A DNA stretch of 64,000 nt, taken from Treponema denticola. GTDB taxonomy: Bacteria > Spirochaetota > Spirochaetia > Treponematales > Treponemataceae. This document shows, piece by piece, positions 50,400 to 60,352 of the stretch. Each line of letters begins with the position of its first letter. Positions within the stretch are counted from its first letter, which is position 1. The notes under the pieces are model-generated. The model was not told the DNA's origin. It saw only the letters and a list, made by a program, of their open reading frames with translations, and ran no database searches. Where the stretch lies: assembly GCF_024400535.1 (NCBI RefSeq), contig NZ_CP038800.1:1054001-1118000 (forward strand), written 5' to 3'. A program made the translations under genes and the position numbers.

Positions 50400-52979
50400 A
50401 TGGTATTAGTTCTTGTAATTGTAATTGCTCTTATATTATATATTCTTATATTTCCTATCAAAAATGCTTTTAAAATAAAAAAACAGGAAGAAGAAATTAT
50501 TCGTTTAAAAACTAAGCTTTCGGATTTGGAATTTAAATTTTCTAATGTTTCTTCTGAGACTGAGATACCAAACCCTGTCAATGAAGAGGCTGGGGCTGTA
50601 AATGCAGAACCTGAAGCTGAAGTATGGATTAAGGCCGGCGAAGGTTCTAAAAATGAAGATAATACAACAATTTCGTTTGTTAAGGAATCTGTTAATGATG
50701 AGGCTCTTTCAAAAGATGAGGTAAAAGAAGACTTAAAACAAAAAGGAATTAAAGAAAAACATGCTGCTCTTTCTCCGTATTTTAAAAAATTATTTTCAAT
50801 AGAATCCATTATCAGTAAGCTAGGGATTATCCTTCTTTTGATAGGTGTGGGCTTTATCTTCAAGCTAAGCTATGACAAGGGATATATAACGCAAGAGGTT
50901 GCCTTGATTATAGGCGGTTTGATTGGTGCTGCTCTTTGCTTTTTCGGATTTAGGAGCTCGGCAAAATCGAGGCTTGTGTTAAGTCAGGTTCTATTTGGGG
51001 GAGGTATAGCCGTTTTTTATATTACTGCCTATGCAGCCTATTTAAGGTACGGTATTTTAGGAGATTTTTCCGCCTTTATATTTTTAAGCTTGATTACGGC
51101 TTTTTCTTACACCCTTTCAATTATGACCGTGTCTTCATCAATATCAATAATCGGCTTGCTTGGTTCCCTTATAATCCCCTTTGCTGTAGATTTAGGCTTT
51201 TTAGGTTTGACAGGCTTCGGGCTCTATGTATTCGCTGTTTCTGCCCTTTCATCGGCGGTTTATTTTTTTAAGCGATGGAGACTTTTGCAGTTTATCTCCC
51301 TGATTTCATTTTTAGGAATTTTAACCCGTCTCTTACTTACCACGGCTTTGAATGTAGATGATGCGGTTCTGTTTTTCGGTCTTGTTCTTTTATTGATGAC
51401 CGTTCATACCATTCCGGATCTTTATTTTTATTTAAAAGATGATGAAAAGAAAAAGGATAAAATTCTCTCTCCTGCTTTTGCCGTTTTAAATTTGGGCTTT
51501 TCCTTATTTTTAACTTATAAACTTTCTGTTTATAAATTTGCACCTCAAAGCAGTGTCTATCTTATTTTTTCATTTTTTTACATAGTTTTGGCCTATCTTG
51601 CTTTCCGAAAAAAAAGAATGGATAATTTGGGTTTTATCTACCTTGCGGGGGCTTTGCTTTCTATTTATGTAACGGTAGTGGACAGGTTTACATACGATAT
51701 TCAGCCCGTCCTTATATTAAGTATGGCCTTTTTAGGATTTTGGCTTTTCCGCAAAAAAGAAGAATTAAAAGTTTTTGTTTTGCTTCACCTTCTTTTTGCT
51801 GCAGCTTATATAATGGCGATAATTTCACTTGGGCGGGATTTTGACAATCTTACGCCGCTGTTCTTTTTCCTTCAAGGAGCTTTTTACCTTGTTCTGATGG
51901 GCTTATCGGTTTTTGTACAAAAAGAAAAATTTAAAAAGGCTTATCAAGGATTTGTTTTTCAAGCCTATATTTTTATATTTTTGATCTTCAGTTTGTATAA
52001 ACTTGATATAAAGAGGACGGAAATTTTTGCTCAAGGCCTTGTGCTCGTCCTCATAGTTGTTTATAACCTTATGCATCATAAACTTAAAAAAGAATGGTTC
52101 TATGAGCGGGCTGTAGATGCGGGAATTTTTATTTTATTTTTATTTTCGTTTGCAGACACTTTAAATTGTTTTTTTAAATGGAACCGCTCTTATGTATATC
52201 TTTTTCTTGGGATTGAAGCGGCTCTAAGTTTTGCAGTTTACAGTCTTTCTCTAATAAAAGAAAAAACTGAAAATGCCAGATTTTTTTACAGGCTTTGCTT
52301 TTTTATTTTAATGATGAAAATTCTCCTCTTCGATTTTTCTATTGCAGCAGATCAATTTAGATATGGAATTTTACTTTCGGGACTTTTTATTTTAGCCTTG
52401 GATAAATTTTATAAAAATAAGCTTAATAAAGATAAGGCAAGTTTAAATGTCGGCCGTATATTTTTGATTACCGTTGCATTTTTTTATTACATATTTATTT
52501 ACAGCCATATGCCGTATCAGGATGCAATCCTCATTAAAATTTGGAATATAGATGTTCTTTCGGTTGTAATAAATATTTTAAATGCCCTTATAGTGATAGC
52601 TTTTTTTAAGATACTAAACATGCCTCAAATTCTTTACTTTGCAGTTATCAGTCTTATCTTTGTTTTTTTGAGCTTTGTGGATATTTATCTCCCCATAAAA
52701 AACGGAGGTATTTTAACCCTTCTTTGGGCTTTTTATTCTATAGCTTCTTTTGTTTATTATTTGCGGAAGGGAAGGGCTAGGATGGTTTATATTTCGCTTG
52801 GGCTGATAATCTTTGTTGCGGCAAAGCTGATTATTATTGACTTAAATACTTTGAATATTTTATCGAAGGTTATCACTTCCTTGGTGTTTGGCGCCGCCCT
52901 TCTTTTATTGAGTTATGCGATTCAACCCATGTTAAAAAAGTTTGGGAAACCTGAAATTGAAAAAACTGAAGAAAGTTAG
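50400..52979 (+). CDS. Large polytopic membrane protein, DUF2339 family
   Basis: 859 residues. One N-terminal helix (~2-20) with a short coiled coil, an acidic region (~45-120), then more than 20 membrane helices to the end. The start of the membrane part (KLGIILLLIGVGFIFKLSYDKG, ~140-162; then GGLIGAALCFFGFR) matches the DUF2339 pattern. The family's function is not known to me. It is a single gene with its own promoter and a terminator shared with the convergent peptidase gene. Confidence 0.85.
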   Translation: MVLVLVIVIALILYILIFPIKNAFKIKKQEEEIIRLKTKLSDLEFKFSNVSSETEIPNPVNEEAGAVNAEPEAEVWIKAGEGSKNEDNTTISFVKESVNDEALSKDEVKEDLKQKGIKEKHAALSPYFKKLFSIESIISKLGIILLLIGVGFIFKLSYDKGYITQEVALIIGGLIGAALCFFGFRSSAKSRLVLSQVLFGGGIAVFYITAYAAYLRYGILGDFSAFIFLSLITAFSYTLSIMTVSSSISIIGLLGSLIIPFAVDLGFLGLTGFGLYVFAVSALSSAVYFFKRWRLLQFISLISFLGILTRLLLTTALNVDDAVLFFGLVLLLMTVHTIPDLYFYLKDDEKKKDKILSPAFAVLNLGFSLFLTYKLSVYKFAPQSSVYLIFSFFYIVLAYLAFRKKRMDNLGFIYLAGALLSIYVTVVDRFTYDIQPVLILSMAFLGFWLFRKKEELKVFVLLHLLFAAAYIMAIISLGRDFDNLTPLFFFLQGAFYLVLMGLSVFVQKEKFKKAYQGFVFQAYIFIFLIFSLYKLDIKRTEIFAQGLVLVLIVVYNLMHHKLKKEWFYERAVDAGIFILFLFSFADTLNCFFKWNRSYVYLFLGIEAALSFAVYSLSLIKEKTENARFFYRLCFFILMMKILLFDFSIAADQFRYGILLSGLFILALDKFYKNKLNKDKASLNVGRIFLITVAFFYYIFIYSHMPYQDAILIKIWNIDVLSVVINILNALIVIAFFKILNMPQILYFAVISLIFVFLSFVDIYLPIKNGGILTLLWAFYSIASFVYYLRKGRARMVYISLGLIIFVAAKLIIIDLNTLNILSKVITSLVFGAALLLLSYAIQPMLKKFGKPEIEKTEES

Positions 52980-53013
52980 AGAGCCTTAAAAAAAACTCTT
53001 TTTAAGGCTCTCT
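52978..53013. terminator. Bidirectional terminator between the DUF2339 gene and the peptidase gene
   Basis: 14-bp perfect arms (52978-52991 and 53000-53013), 8-nt loop. It overlaps the TAG stop of the DUF2339 gene. Confidence 0.85.
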
Positions 53014-53021
53014 TGATCGGT

Positions 53022-55079
53022 TTAAATTTTATGACCGGTTTGCTTAAAGATAAAGGCGAAGATATCCGCCGTTTCTTCTATTATCTTTGCAGTGGGTTTG
53101 CCGGCTCCGTGGCCCGTTTTTTCGGTTATACGGATGAGGATAGGGTTTTCTCCCTTGTAAGTATCGTGCAAGGCTTGAGCATACTTAAATGAGTGTGCAG
53201 GAACAACCCTGTCATCATGGTCTCCCGTGCATACCATAATGGAAGGATAATTGATACCTTCTTTTACATTATGGAGGGGAGAGTAAGCATAAAGATATTC
53301 AAACATCTCCTTACTGTCCTCGCTGCTTCCGTATTCATCGACCCAAGCCCAGCCTATGGTAAAATGCTGGTAGCGGAGCATATCCATAACTCCAACCTGA
53401 GGGATTGCAACGGCAAAAAGATCAGGGCGTTGGTTTGTTACGGCTCCTATTAAAAGGCCTCCGTTTGAGCCTCCTTGAATTGCAAGTTTTTTGGTTGAAG
53501 TATATTTGTGTTCTATCAAATATTCTCCTGCTGCAATAAAATCGTCGAAGACATTTTGTTTTTTCATCTTTTTTCCGGCTGAGTGCCATGCTTCTCCGTA
53601 TTCAAGACCGCCGCGTAAATTTACGCAGACAAAAATGCCGCCTTTTTCCAAAAAGGCCATTCTGGCTGCAGAAAAGGCGGGCGGAAGAGAAATAGCAAAG
53701 CCTCCGTACCCATACATAATCGTCGGGTTATTTCCGTCGAGTTTAATATCTTTTTTTGAAACAATGTGCATAGGAATCTTTGTTCCGTCCTTGCTCTTAA
53801 AAAAGACCTGTTCGCATTTAAAGTCTTCAGTGTTGATTGGAATGGCAGGAGCAAAAAAGTCTGTTAAACTGTTTGTTTTTATATCATAGCGTATGATTTT
53901 GTTGGGAGTTGTATAAGAGGTAAAATTGAAAAATAAAGAGTCTTCATTTTTTCGTGTTCCTGAAAAAGAAATACTTCCATTTGCAGGCAGATTTATTTTT
54001 GTGCCGTTTTTTCCATCAAGGCCGCAGATAAAGGCCTCATCCTGAACATCCCTCAAGTAAACCGTAAGAAGTTTTCCTCCGCAAAGGGCCGCGCTTGATA
54101 AAAGGCAGTCTTTTTGGGGAATCACTTCATCGATGGACTTTTCACTTATATTGTTTAAAGATGTCTTTACAACTCGGTAAAATGGAGCTTGTTTATTTGT
54201 TAATAAATATAAAAAGCCGTTTTCCGTTTCAAGGGGCCAGACACTGTCATTAAAATGAGTGTTGTATTGTTTAAAGCAGTTTGAACATTTAGGAAGGCCT
54301 TCGCTCAGATCTGCAACAAAGAGCATATTGCCCTCACTTCCTACTTCAAAAGCGGTAAGAAGGAGGGTTTTCTCGTCTTCAGTTGTACTTGCGGAAAAAG
54401 AGCGCAAGGGATGCTCCTTGTCCTCAAAAATAAGAAGGTCATCGCTTTCTTTTGTTCCAAGTTTATGGTATTTTAACTTTTGGAACTCATTTTTTTCGGT
54501 TAAAGATTTTCCTTTATCGGGAGCATCGTATGAGCTGTAAAAAAAGCCGTCCTTATACCATGCAATATTGGAAAATTTTACCCAGTGGATGTGTTCTCCC
54601 GTATCGGTTTTTTTTTCGGCATCAAAGACAAAGATTTCTTCCCAGTCGGAGCCGCTTCCCGATACGGAGTAGGCCATGTATTTTCCATCCTTGGAAAAGG
54701 CAATATTTTTTAAGGCCGTAGTTCCGTCCGCGCTTAGCTTATTCGGATCGAAAAAAACTTCAGGAGAGCTTTCCGCCTTTATGTTTCCGCTTTGGCGGTA
54801 CATAATGCTTTGATTTTGTAAGCCTTCCGTTCTAAAAAAATAATAGAAATTTCCTGCCTTAAAAAGACCTGATCGTTTTTCATAATCCCAAATTTCTTCA
54901 AGCCGTTTTTTTAATTCCGCTCTAAAAGGAATCTTTGACAAAAAACTTTCGGTTTTTTTATTCTCTTCTTTAACCCAAGCTATGACTTCGGGTGCATTAT
55001 CGTCTTCAAGCCATCGGTACGGGTCAGAAACGACGGTTCCAAAATAATTGTCGGAAACTTCCGATTTTTTATATTGCAT
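53022..55079 (-). CDS. Prolyl oligopeptidase (family S9A)
   Basis: 685 residues, family length. It cleaves short peptides after proline. N-terminal block DPYRWLEDDNAPEVIAWV (~19-36), beta-propeller (~70-400), then an alpha/beta hydrolase domain. The catalytic Ser is ~538 in GGSNGGLL, the Asp ~620 in GDHDDRVVP and the His ~655 in TGHGAGKP. No signal peptide, so it is cytoplasmic or released by an unknown route. Peptide use fits an amino-acid-fermenting treponeme. GGAGAAG lies before the ATG. Confidence 0.95.
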   Translation of the reverse strand: MQYKKSEVSDNYFGTVVSDPYRWLEDDNAPEVIAWVKEENKKTESFLSKIPFRAELKKRLEEIWDYEKRSGLFKAGNFYYFFRTEGLQNQSIMYRQSGNIKAESSPEVFFDPNKLSADGTTALKNIAFSKDGKYMAYSVSGSGSDWEEIFVFDAEKKTDTGEHIHWVKFSNIAWYKDGFFYSSYDAPDKGKSLTEKNEFQKLKYHKLGTKESDDLLIFEDKEHPLRSFSASTTEDEKTLLLTAFEVGSEGNMLFVADLSEGLPKCSNCFKQYNTHFNDSVWPLETENGFLYLLTNKQAPFYRVVKTSLNNISEKSIDEVIPQKDCLLSSAALCGGKLLTVYLRDVQDEAFICGLDGKNGTKINLPANGSISFSGTRKNEDSLFFNFTSYTTPNKIIRYDIKTNSLTDFFAPAIPINTEDFKCEQVFFKSKDGTKIPMHIVSKKDIKLDGNNPTIMYGYGGFAISLPPAFSAARMAFLEKGGIFVCVNLRGGLEYGEAWHSAGKKMKKQNVFDDFIAAGEYLIEHKYTSTKKLAIQGGSNGGLLIGAVTNQRPDLFAVAIPQVGVMDMLRYQHFTIGWAWVDEYGSSEDSKEMFEYLYAYSPLHNVKEGINYPSIMVCTGDHDDRVVPAHSFKYAQALHDTYKGENPILIRITEKTGHGAGKPTAKIIEETADIFAFIFKQTGHKI

Positions 55080-55190
55080 AATCTTCTCCTATAAAAACTA
55101 TAAAATCTTGATAAATAATAGAAGAAAGTTTGTTTTTGTTCAAGTAGTTTAAAAAAAACAAAAAAAATGCACTTTTTCGATATAAACCGC

Positions 55191-55218
55191 TTGACATTCT
55201 AAATTTTTGTGGTAAAAT
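55191..55218 (+). promoter_or_regulatory. Promoter of the mraZ division cluster
   Basis: TTGACA (55191-55196), 16-bp spacer, TAAAAT (55213-55218). Confidence 0.65.
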
Positions 55219-55252
55219 GGGTTTAAGTGGGAGAAAGTAGTAAAAAGTGGGT
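55218..55252 (+). promoter_or_regulatory. MraZ-binding repeats (TGGG boxes at 10-bp period)
   Basis: TGGGT at 55218, TGGGA at 55228 and TGGGT at 55248, with a degraded TAGTA at 55238. The 10-bp spacing is what MraZ recognises in other bacteria. The boxes cover the predicted start of transcription and lie just before mraZ itself, so self-repression is likely. Confidence 0.7.
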
Positions 55253-55261
55253 AATTTTGCA

Positions 55262-55696
55262 ATGACCGGAGAATATAAGAATACTCTTGATGAAAAAGGA
55301 AGAATTATGTTTCCGGCTAAAATTCGTGCAGAATTACCCGACTCAAATTTGGTTATTACAAGAGGTGTAGGTAACTGTCTTTGGATTTTTACTGCGGATA
55401 AATGGAAAAAGTTTTCTGATGAGATCATGAAGAAAACTTCCCTATTTAAAGCTCAATCTTTGTTGGTTGTGAGGCGCTTAATTGCCCCGGCACAAGAAAT
55501 TGAGGTTGATAAAAACGGCCGTATATCTATTCCCCAGAGCCTCCGCGAGTGTGCAGGGCTCGAAAAAGACTGCATTATTTTAGGTCTCGGTAAATGTTTT
55601 GAATTGTGGGACCTAAAACAATATGAAAAATATTTAAAGGAGAGTGAGCCGGATTTTTCTGAAGCTGCCGAAGCTTTGGGCGAAATAGGTTTTTAG
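55262..55696 (+). CDS. mraZ: Transcriptional regulator MraZ
   Basis: About 144 residues with two MraZ/AbrB-like halves: GEYKNTLDEKGRIMFPAK (~3-20) and IEVDKNGRISIPQSLRE (~79-95). It forms a ring that binds TGGG repeats at the head of the division cluster. I choose the ATG at 55262, since family members start right before GEY; a GTG at 55247 lies within the last TGGG box. Confidence 0.9.
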   Translation: MTGEYKNTLDEKGRIMFPAKIRAELPDSNLVITRGVGNCLWIFTADKWKKFSDEIMKKTSLFKAQSLLVVRRLIAPAQEIEVDKNGRISIPQSLRECAGLEKDCIILGLGKCFELWDLKQYEKYLKESEPDFSEAAEALGEIGF

Positions 55697-55701
55697 GTCT
55701 T

Positions 55702-56655
55702 ATGCAGCCAGTCCATACATCGGTCTTGCTTGAAGAATGTCTCGAATTCTTAAAACCCGATGCTTCCGATAATCTTTTTGTAGACGGAACATTGGGAGAA
55801 GGCGGACATACTGAAGCTTTTTTAAAAAGATATCCTCAACTGAATGCGATAGGCCTTGATGCCGATGTTTCTATTCAAGAACGGGCAAAAGAAAGGCTAA
55901 AACCCTTCGGTGAACGCATCCGATTTCACTTAGGCTGGTCCGATGAGTTTTTTAAAAACTATCCTAAAGATTCTGCTCCTCCGAATTTAATTCTTTTGGA
56001 TTTAGGTATATCCATGTTTCACTATGAAAAATCGGGAAGGGGGTTTTCTTTTTCTTCTGACGAACCATTGGATATGAGGTTGAATCCTGAGCTTAGGCTG
56101 AGTGCCGCAGATATTATCAATTCTTATAATGAAAAAGATTTGGCGGATTTAATTTTTAATTATGGTGAAGAGCGTTATTCAAGAAAGATAGCTTCCCGTA
56201 TAGTTGAGCAAAGAGCTGCGGCCGCTTTTAGTAATGCAAAAGAATTGGCCGATTGTATTTACAAGGCTGTTCCTCAAAATTATAGGCATGGAAAAATTCA
56301 TCCTGCTACAAAAACTTTCCAAGCTCTTAGAATTGCCGTCAATGGAGAGTTAGATAGGCTCCCCCGTCTTTTGGAGGCTGCTTTTTCGGTTTTGGCTCCT
56401 AACGGACGGCTTGGAGTTATTACCTTTCATTCTCTTGAAGATAGAATTGTAAAGTTCTATTTTAAAGAATTAGGGAAAAGCTGTACCTGTCCCGAAAATA
56501 TGCCGATATGTAAGTGCGGGGGCAGACCTAAAGCTGAAGTTTTAACAAAAAAAGCCGTTAAGGCTTCTGATGAGGAAATAAGGCTTAATCCGCCTTCAAG
56601 AAGTGCCCATCTTAGGGTTGTACGCAAAATTGATTATCGGGAGTTACAAAAATGA
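55702..56655 (+). CDS. rsmH: 16S rRNA (cytosine1402-N4)-methyltransferase
   Basis: 317 residues, normal length. Starts with the family's HTSVLLEECLEFL. SAM-binding block FVDGTLGEGGHTEAFL, LDLGISMFHYE and RGFSF, the ALRIAVNGEL block and the late ITFHSLEDRIVK are all present. It follows mraZ by 5 bp. Confidence 0.96.
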   Translation: MQPVHTSVLLEECLEFLKPDASDNLFVDGTLGEGGHTEAFLKRYPQLNAIGLDADVSIQERAKERLKPFGERIRFHLGWSDEFFKNYPKDSAPPNLILLDLGISMFHYEKSGRGFSFSSDEPLDMRLNPELRLSAADIINSYNEKDLADLIFNYGEERYSRKIASRIVEQRAAAAFSNAKELADCIYKAVPQNYRHGKIHPATKTFQALRIAVNGELDRLPRLLEAAFSVLAPNGRLGVITFHSLEDRIVKFYFKELGKSCTCPENMPICKCGGRPKAEVLTKKAVKASDEEIRLNPPSRSAHLRVVRKIDYRELQK

Positions 56656-56936
56656 AAAAACTATGTGCTATTGTTTTAACCTTACTTATACCTCTTTTTT
56701 TGTTTGCCGTAGTATTACAGTCTTCAAGATACGCGGCTGTGGAAAGGGAATTGGCGGATTATAATAAGGAACAGGCTAGAATTGTAGAAGAAAATAAAAA
56801 GAAAATTTCCGGTATTTCAATTTTGTCAAAACCGGAGCGTATCGAAAAAATCGCTGTTGAAGAGCTAAAAATGAGAAAGGCTTTGTCGAGTGAGATTTTG
56901 CGGGTTTCAATTTCAAAGGAGAATAAAGATGGATAA
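56652..56936 (+). CDS. ftsL: FtsL-like cell-division protein
   Basis: 94 residues with one membrane helix (~4-23) and a coiled-coil stretch (~28-55), followed by a short conserved-looking tail (PERIEKIAVEELKM). FtsL bridges FtsQ and the FtsW synthase complex. Sequence similarity is weak in this family; position between rsmH and murF supports the name. The start overlaps the rsmH stop (ATGA). Confidence 0.75.
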   Translation: MKKLCAIVLTLLIPLFLFAVVLQSSRYAAVERELADYNKEQARIVEENKKKISGISILSKPERIEKIAVEELKMRKALSSEILRVSISKENKDG

Positions 56937-58359
56937 AGAAAACTGCAAGACAAATTTAGAATATTCTCTTATGACTCTTGAGGAATTGCTTACAAGTATC
57001 GGTGCAAGGCTTGTTTATAAATCCGATACCTCTAAGGCTTTTTCATCAGTAGCTATAGACAGCCGTAATGGAAAAAATAATTCTCTTTTTATTCCTCTGC
57101 GCGGTGAAAAGCAGGATGGTCATAGCTATATAGAATCTGCTTTAAAGAAGGGAGCTAAATTTTTTGTTGTTGACTTTGATCATCTTAATGAAAATGAAAC
57201 TACATTATTGTCATTGTGTAAAAACTATGCTGCTTCATGCGTTGCCGTAAAAAATAACTTAAAGGCTTTGCAGGATGCTGCAAGATATTATTTGTCGAAA
57301 TTTCCCAATCTTTATAAAATAGGTATTACGGGGTCAAGCGGGAAAACAACTACAAAAGAAATTTTAGCTTCAATATATTCTCAAAAATATAATACCGTAT
57401 CGACAAAGGGGAATTTAAATTCCGAAACGGGTTTGCCTCTTTCCGTTTTTGAAGTACGGCCCGAACATGAAGCCGGAATATTTGAGCTCGGCATGAACCG
57501 TAAGGGGGAAATAGCCGAAATAGCAAGCGTTCTTTTACCAAACGCCGCTATAATTACAAATATAGGAACTGCCCATATCGGAATTCTCGGCACAAAGCAG
57601 GCAATTGCTGAGGAAAAAAAAGAAATTTTTTCTTTTTTTAAAGATGATTCTTTAGGCTTTATTCCTGACTGTGAGTTTACGGATTTCTTAAAAGATATTC
57701 CTCATGGTTCTGTTTTTACGGTTTCAGATAATGATTCTTCATTGGTGCAAAATGTTGAAGATGCCGGTGTATCAGGTTCTAAAATTTTTTATAAAGGAGA
57801 AAAAATTTTATTTCCATTACCGGGAGTATATAATGTAAAAAATGCTCTTTTATGTATAGCCTTGGCGGAGAAGAAAGGTTTTTCGGCTAAGGAAATTAAA
57901 TCAGGTTTAGAAGCCGTGCAGCCTCTGTTTGGTAGATCGCAGGTTTTGCACGGCTTTGTAACCTATTTTTTGGATTGTTATAATGCAAATCCCGACTCGA
58001 TGGAAAGCGCAATCAGGTTTTGTAATTCTTTAGACACAGGATCTAAAAAACATTATGTTTTGGCATCTATGCTTGAGCTTGGAAAAGAGTCTGACTATGA
58101 GCATAAAAAAATAATTGAAGAAGCATTAAAATCCAATGCAGATAATTTATATCTTTTTGGAGATGATATTTGCTTCGCTTGTGAAGGTATAAAATTTGAT
58201 GGTCCTAAAAAAATATATAAGTTTAAAACAAATGAATTCGATGTATTAAAAGAACGGCTTAAAGAAAATTTATCTCAGGGTGATTTTGTTTTATTAAAAG
58301 GTTCAAGGTCAATGGAGCTTGAAAGGTTGGAGTCTATTTTAAAGGAAGGGGATAGTTAA
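56929..58359 (+). CDS. murF: UDP-MurNAc-tripeptide-D-Ala-D-Ala ligase
   Basis: About 476 residues from the ATG at 56929, with AAGGAGA upstream and overlap with the ftsL stop. It adds D-Ala-D-Ala to the peptidoglycan precursor. Mur-ligase blocks: ATP loop GITGSSGKTTTKE (~136-148), then NSETGLPLSVFE, ELGMNRKGEIAE, NIGTAHIGILGTKQAIA and the late YNANPDSM. murE is not next to it. Confidence 0.93.
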   Translation: MDKENCKTNLEYSLMTLEELLTSIGARLVYKSDTSKAFSSVAIDSRNGKNNSLFIPLRGEKQDGHSYIESALKKGAKFFVVDFDHLNENETTLLSLCKNYAASCVAVKNNLKALQDAARYYLSKFPNLYKIGITGSSGKTTTKEILASIYSQKYNTVSTKGNLNSETGLPLSVFEVRPEHEAGIFELGMNRKGEIAEIASVLLPNAAIITNIGTAHIGILGTKQAIAEEKKEIFSFFKDDSLGFIPDCEFTDFLKDIPHGSVFTVSDNDSSLVQNVEDAGVSGSKIFYKGEKILFPLPGVYNVKNALLCIALAEKKGFSAKEIKSGLEAVQPLFGRSQVLHGFVTYFLDCYNANPDSMESAIRFCNSLDTGSKKHYVLASMLELGKESDYEHKKIIEEALKSNADNLYLFGDDICFACEGIKFDGPKKIYKFKTNEFDVLKERLKENLSQGDFVLLKGSRSMELERLESILKEGDS

Positions 58360-59502
58360 ATGGTAAAACATATTATTGCGAAAAAAAATATAAATTCCGA
58401 AAAATATGATTTTGTTTTTGCTATGTCTATCCTTCTTCTTTTTGGTGTGGGCTTTGCAACATTGTATTCCGGTTCCATTTATTATGCTCAGCGTCTTTTT
58501 GACGATCACCTTTATTTTGTAGCGAAGCAAATAAAACATTTTATTGCCGGATTCATTTTTATGATGTTCTTTATCCTTATAGATTTTTCTGTATTAAGGA
58601 AAGCTCTTCCGTTTATAATGCTTGGAACTTTTATCCTTTGTATTTTACCTTTTGTTCCGGGGGTAGGCGAAGAAAGGAATGGAGCTTTAAGGTGGATTAA
58701 TATTGCAGGTTTTACATTTCAACCTTCAGAGATGGTTAAACTTTCTTTGATATTGTTTTTAGCTAATTTTTTTGACAAGAAGAACGGTAAATATGATGAG
58801 CCTTTGATTTCTATAATAGCTCCTTTTATTATCACCTCTCTATTTGTATTTCTGGTGTATTTGGGAAATGATTTTTCTTCTTCCTTCTTTATTTTGATTA
58901 TTTCGATTGTGATGTTTTTTATAGCAGGCGTTCCGCTTTTATGGTTTTTAAAAGGTTTATTTTGTTTTTTACCTATTTTAATTTTAATGGTTATAACAAA
59001 AGAATACCGTATGGAGCGTCTTCTTTCATTTTTTGACCCTTCCAGAAGTCCATTGAGTTCAGGATTTCAAATTCAGGCTTCTCTTAGTGCATTAACAAGC
59101 GGAGGACTTTGGGGGCAAGGTTTGGGAAATGGTGTCCGTAAGATAGCCAGTGTTCCTGAAATATATTCGGATTTTATCTTTGTAGTTTGGGCGGAAGAAA
59201 TGGGTTTTATAGGTGTTGTTTTTTATATTGCGCTGCTTGCAATTTTTGCGATTTTCGGATACCGCATTTCTTTTAGATGTAAAAGCCGTTTCGGTGCCTA
59301 TGCATCATTTGGGGCTGTAACATGTATTTTAGTACAATCGCTTGTAAACTGCGCTGTCGTTTCAAAGCTTCTTCCCGCTACCGGAATACCTTTACCTTTT
59401 TTCTCATCCGGAGGTTCATCTTTACTTGTTACTTTTTGCTTATGCGGTTTAGTTTTAAATGCATCCGGGTATGTAAATAAAAAAGGAGAAATAAATGGCT
59501 GA
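58360..59502 (+). CDS. ftsW: Septal peptidoglycan glycosyltransferase FtsW (SEDS family)
   Basis: 380 residues with about ten membrane helices. SEDS blocks FQPSEMVKLSLILFLANF (~125-142), GNDFSSS, the late GLGNGVRKIASVPEIYSDFIF and the C-terminal GIPLPFFSSGGSSLL are intact. The ATG directly follows the murF stop. RodA is the alternative, but the place between murF and ftsQ makes ftsW much more likely. Confidence 0.93.
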   Translation: MVKHIIAKKNINSEKYDFVFAMSILLLFGVGFATLYSGSIYYAQRLFDDHLYFVAKQIKHFIAGFIFMMFFILIDFSVLRKALPFIMLGTFILCILPFVPGVGEERNGALRWINIAGFTFQPSEMVKLSLILFLANFFDKKNGKYDEPLISIIAPFIITSLFVFLVYLGNDFSSSFFILIISIVMFFIAGVPLLWFLKGLFCFLPILILMVITKEYRMERLLSFFDPSRSPLSSGFQIQASLSALTSGGLWGQGLGNGVRKIASVPEIYSDFIFVVWAEEMGFIGVVFYIALLAIFAIFGYRISFRCKSRFGAYASFGAVTCILVQSLVNCAVVSKLLPATGIPLPFFSSGGSSLLVTFCLCGLVLNASGYVNKKGEING

Positions 59503-60352
59503 TATTTTATATACATGGAAAAAAGAAGAATACTCAGGTTCTAATATTACCGAAGAAAAAAGAACTCGCACATATAAGGCGGCAAATATAAAATCAATTA
59601 TAATTAAATTTTTTATTATAACTTTTATTTTGTTTTTAATAGGTGAAGCCGTTTTTTATGCAATTATTTTACCGTATAATTCGATAGCATCAGTTAAGAT
59701 TTCCGGTTGTTATGATTTAACTTCGGTGGAAGTAAAAAAGCTTGCAGGTATAGATGGTAATACAAGATGGTTTAATATAAATTCCGGAGAAATTTCTAAA
59801 AGATTAGTATCCTATCCGGCTATTGCTTCAGCTACAGTTGAAAAAATATTTCCGGATAAAGTTTTAATAAAGATACTTGAAAGAAAGGCTGTTGCAGTTT
59901 CTTTTATAGAGCTTGACGGTAGAATGATTCCTATGGAGATTGATAGTTATGGAGTAATTTTTCGAATAGGCTCTCCTATAATTAAATCAAACTTACCCAT
60001 TATCACAGGGCTTACTTTTAAAAATCCTCGTGAAGGTATGCAAATTAATGAAAAGCTGTCTCAATTATTTATTCAGTTGGATGTTTTACAAAAAAAACAC
60101 CCTGTTTTATTAAACGAGATTTCTGAGATAAAAATCCAGCCTAAAAAATACGGCGGTTATGATTTGGTTATTTATCCTTTAAGAAGCAGGCTTTCGATAA
60201 TAACTAATAAGTCTTTAACAGAAGAATCTTTACGGTATATGATGCTTATCATTGATGTAGTTAAAGATATCAGTTTGGATAAGGGTATTATTGGAATCGA
60301 TTTACGTGGTGCTAATGCCGTTTATATAAAAAGAGAGGCTAAAGATGAATAA
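59495..60352 (+). CDS. ftsQ: Cell-division protein FtsQ/DivIB
   Basis: 285 residues. Cytoplasmic N-terminus, one membrane helix (~34-56), a POTRA domain (~62-130; SVKISGCYDLTSVEVKKLAG, SATVEKIFPDKVLIKILERK), then the beta domain. It starts within the end of ftsW (8-bp overlap) with AGGAGAA before it. Confidence 0.9.
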   Translation: MADILYTWKKEEYSGSNITEEKRTRTYKAANIKSIIIKFFIITFILFLIGEAVFYAIILPYNSIASVKISGCYDLTSVEVKKLAGIDGNTRWFNINSGEISKRLVSYPAIASATVEKIFPDKVLIKILERKAVAVSFIELDGRMIPMEIDSYGVIFRIGSPIIKSNLPIITGLTFKNPREGMQINEKLSQLFIQLDVLQKKHPVLLNEISEIKIQPKKYGGYDLVIYPLRSRLSIITNKSLTEESLRYMMLIIDVVKDISLDKGIIGIDLRGANAVYIKREAKDE

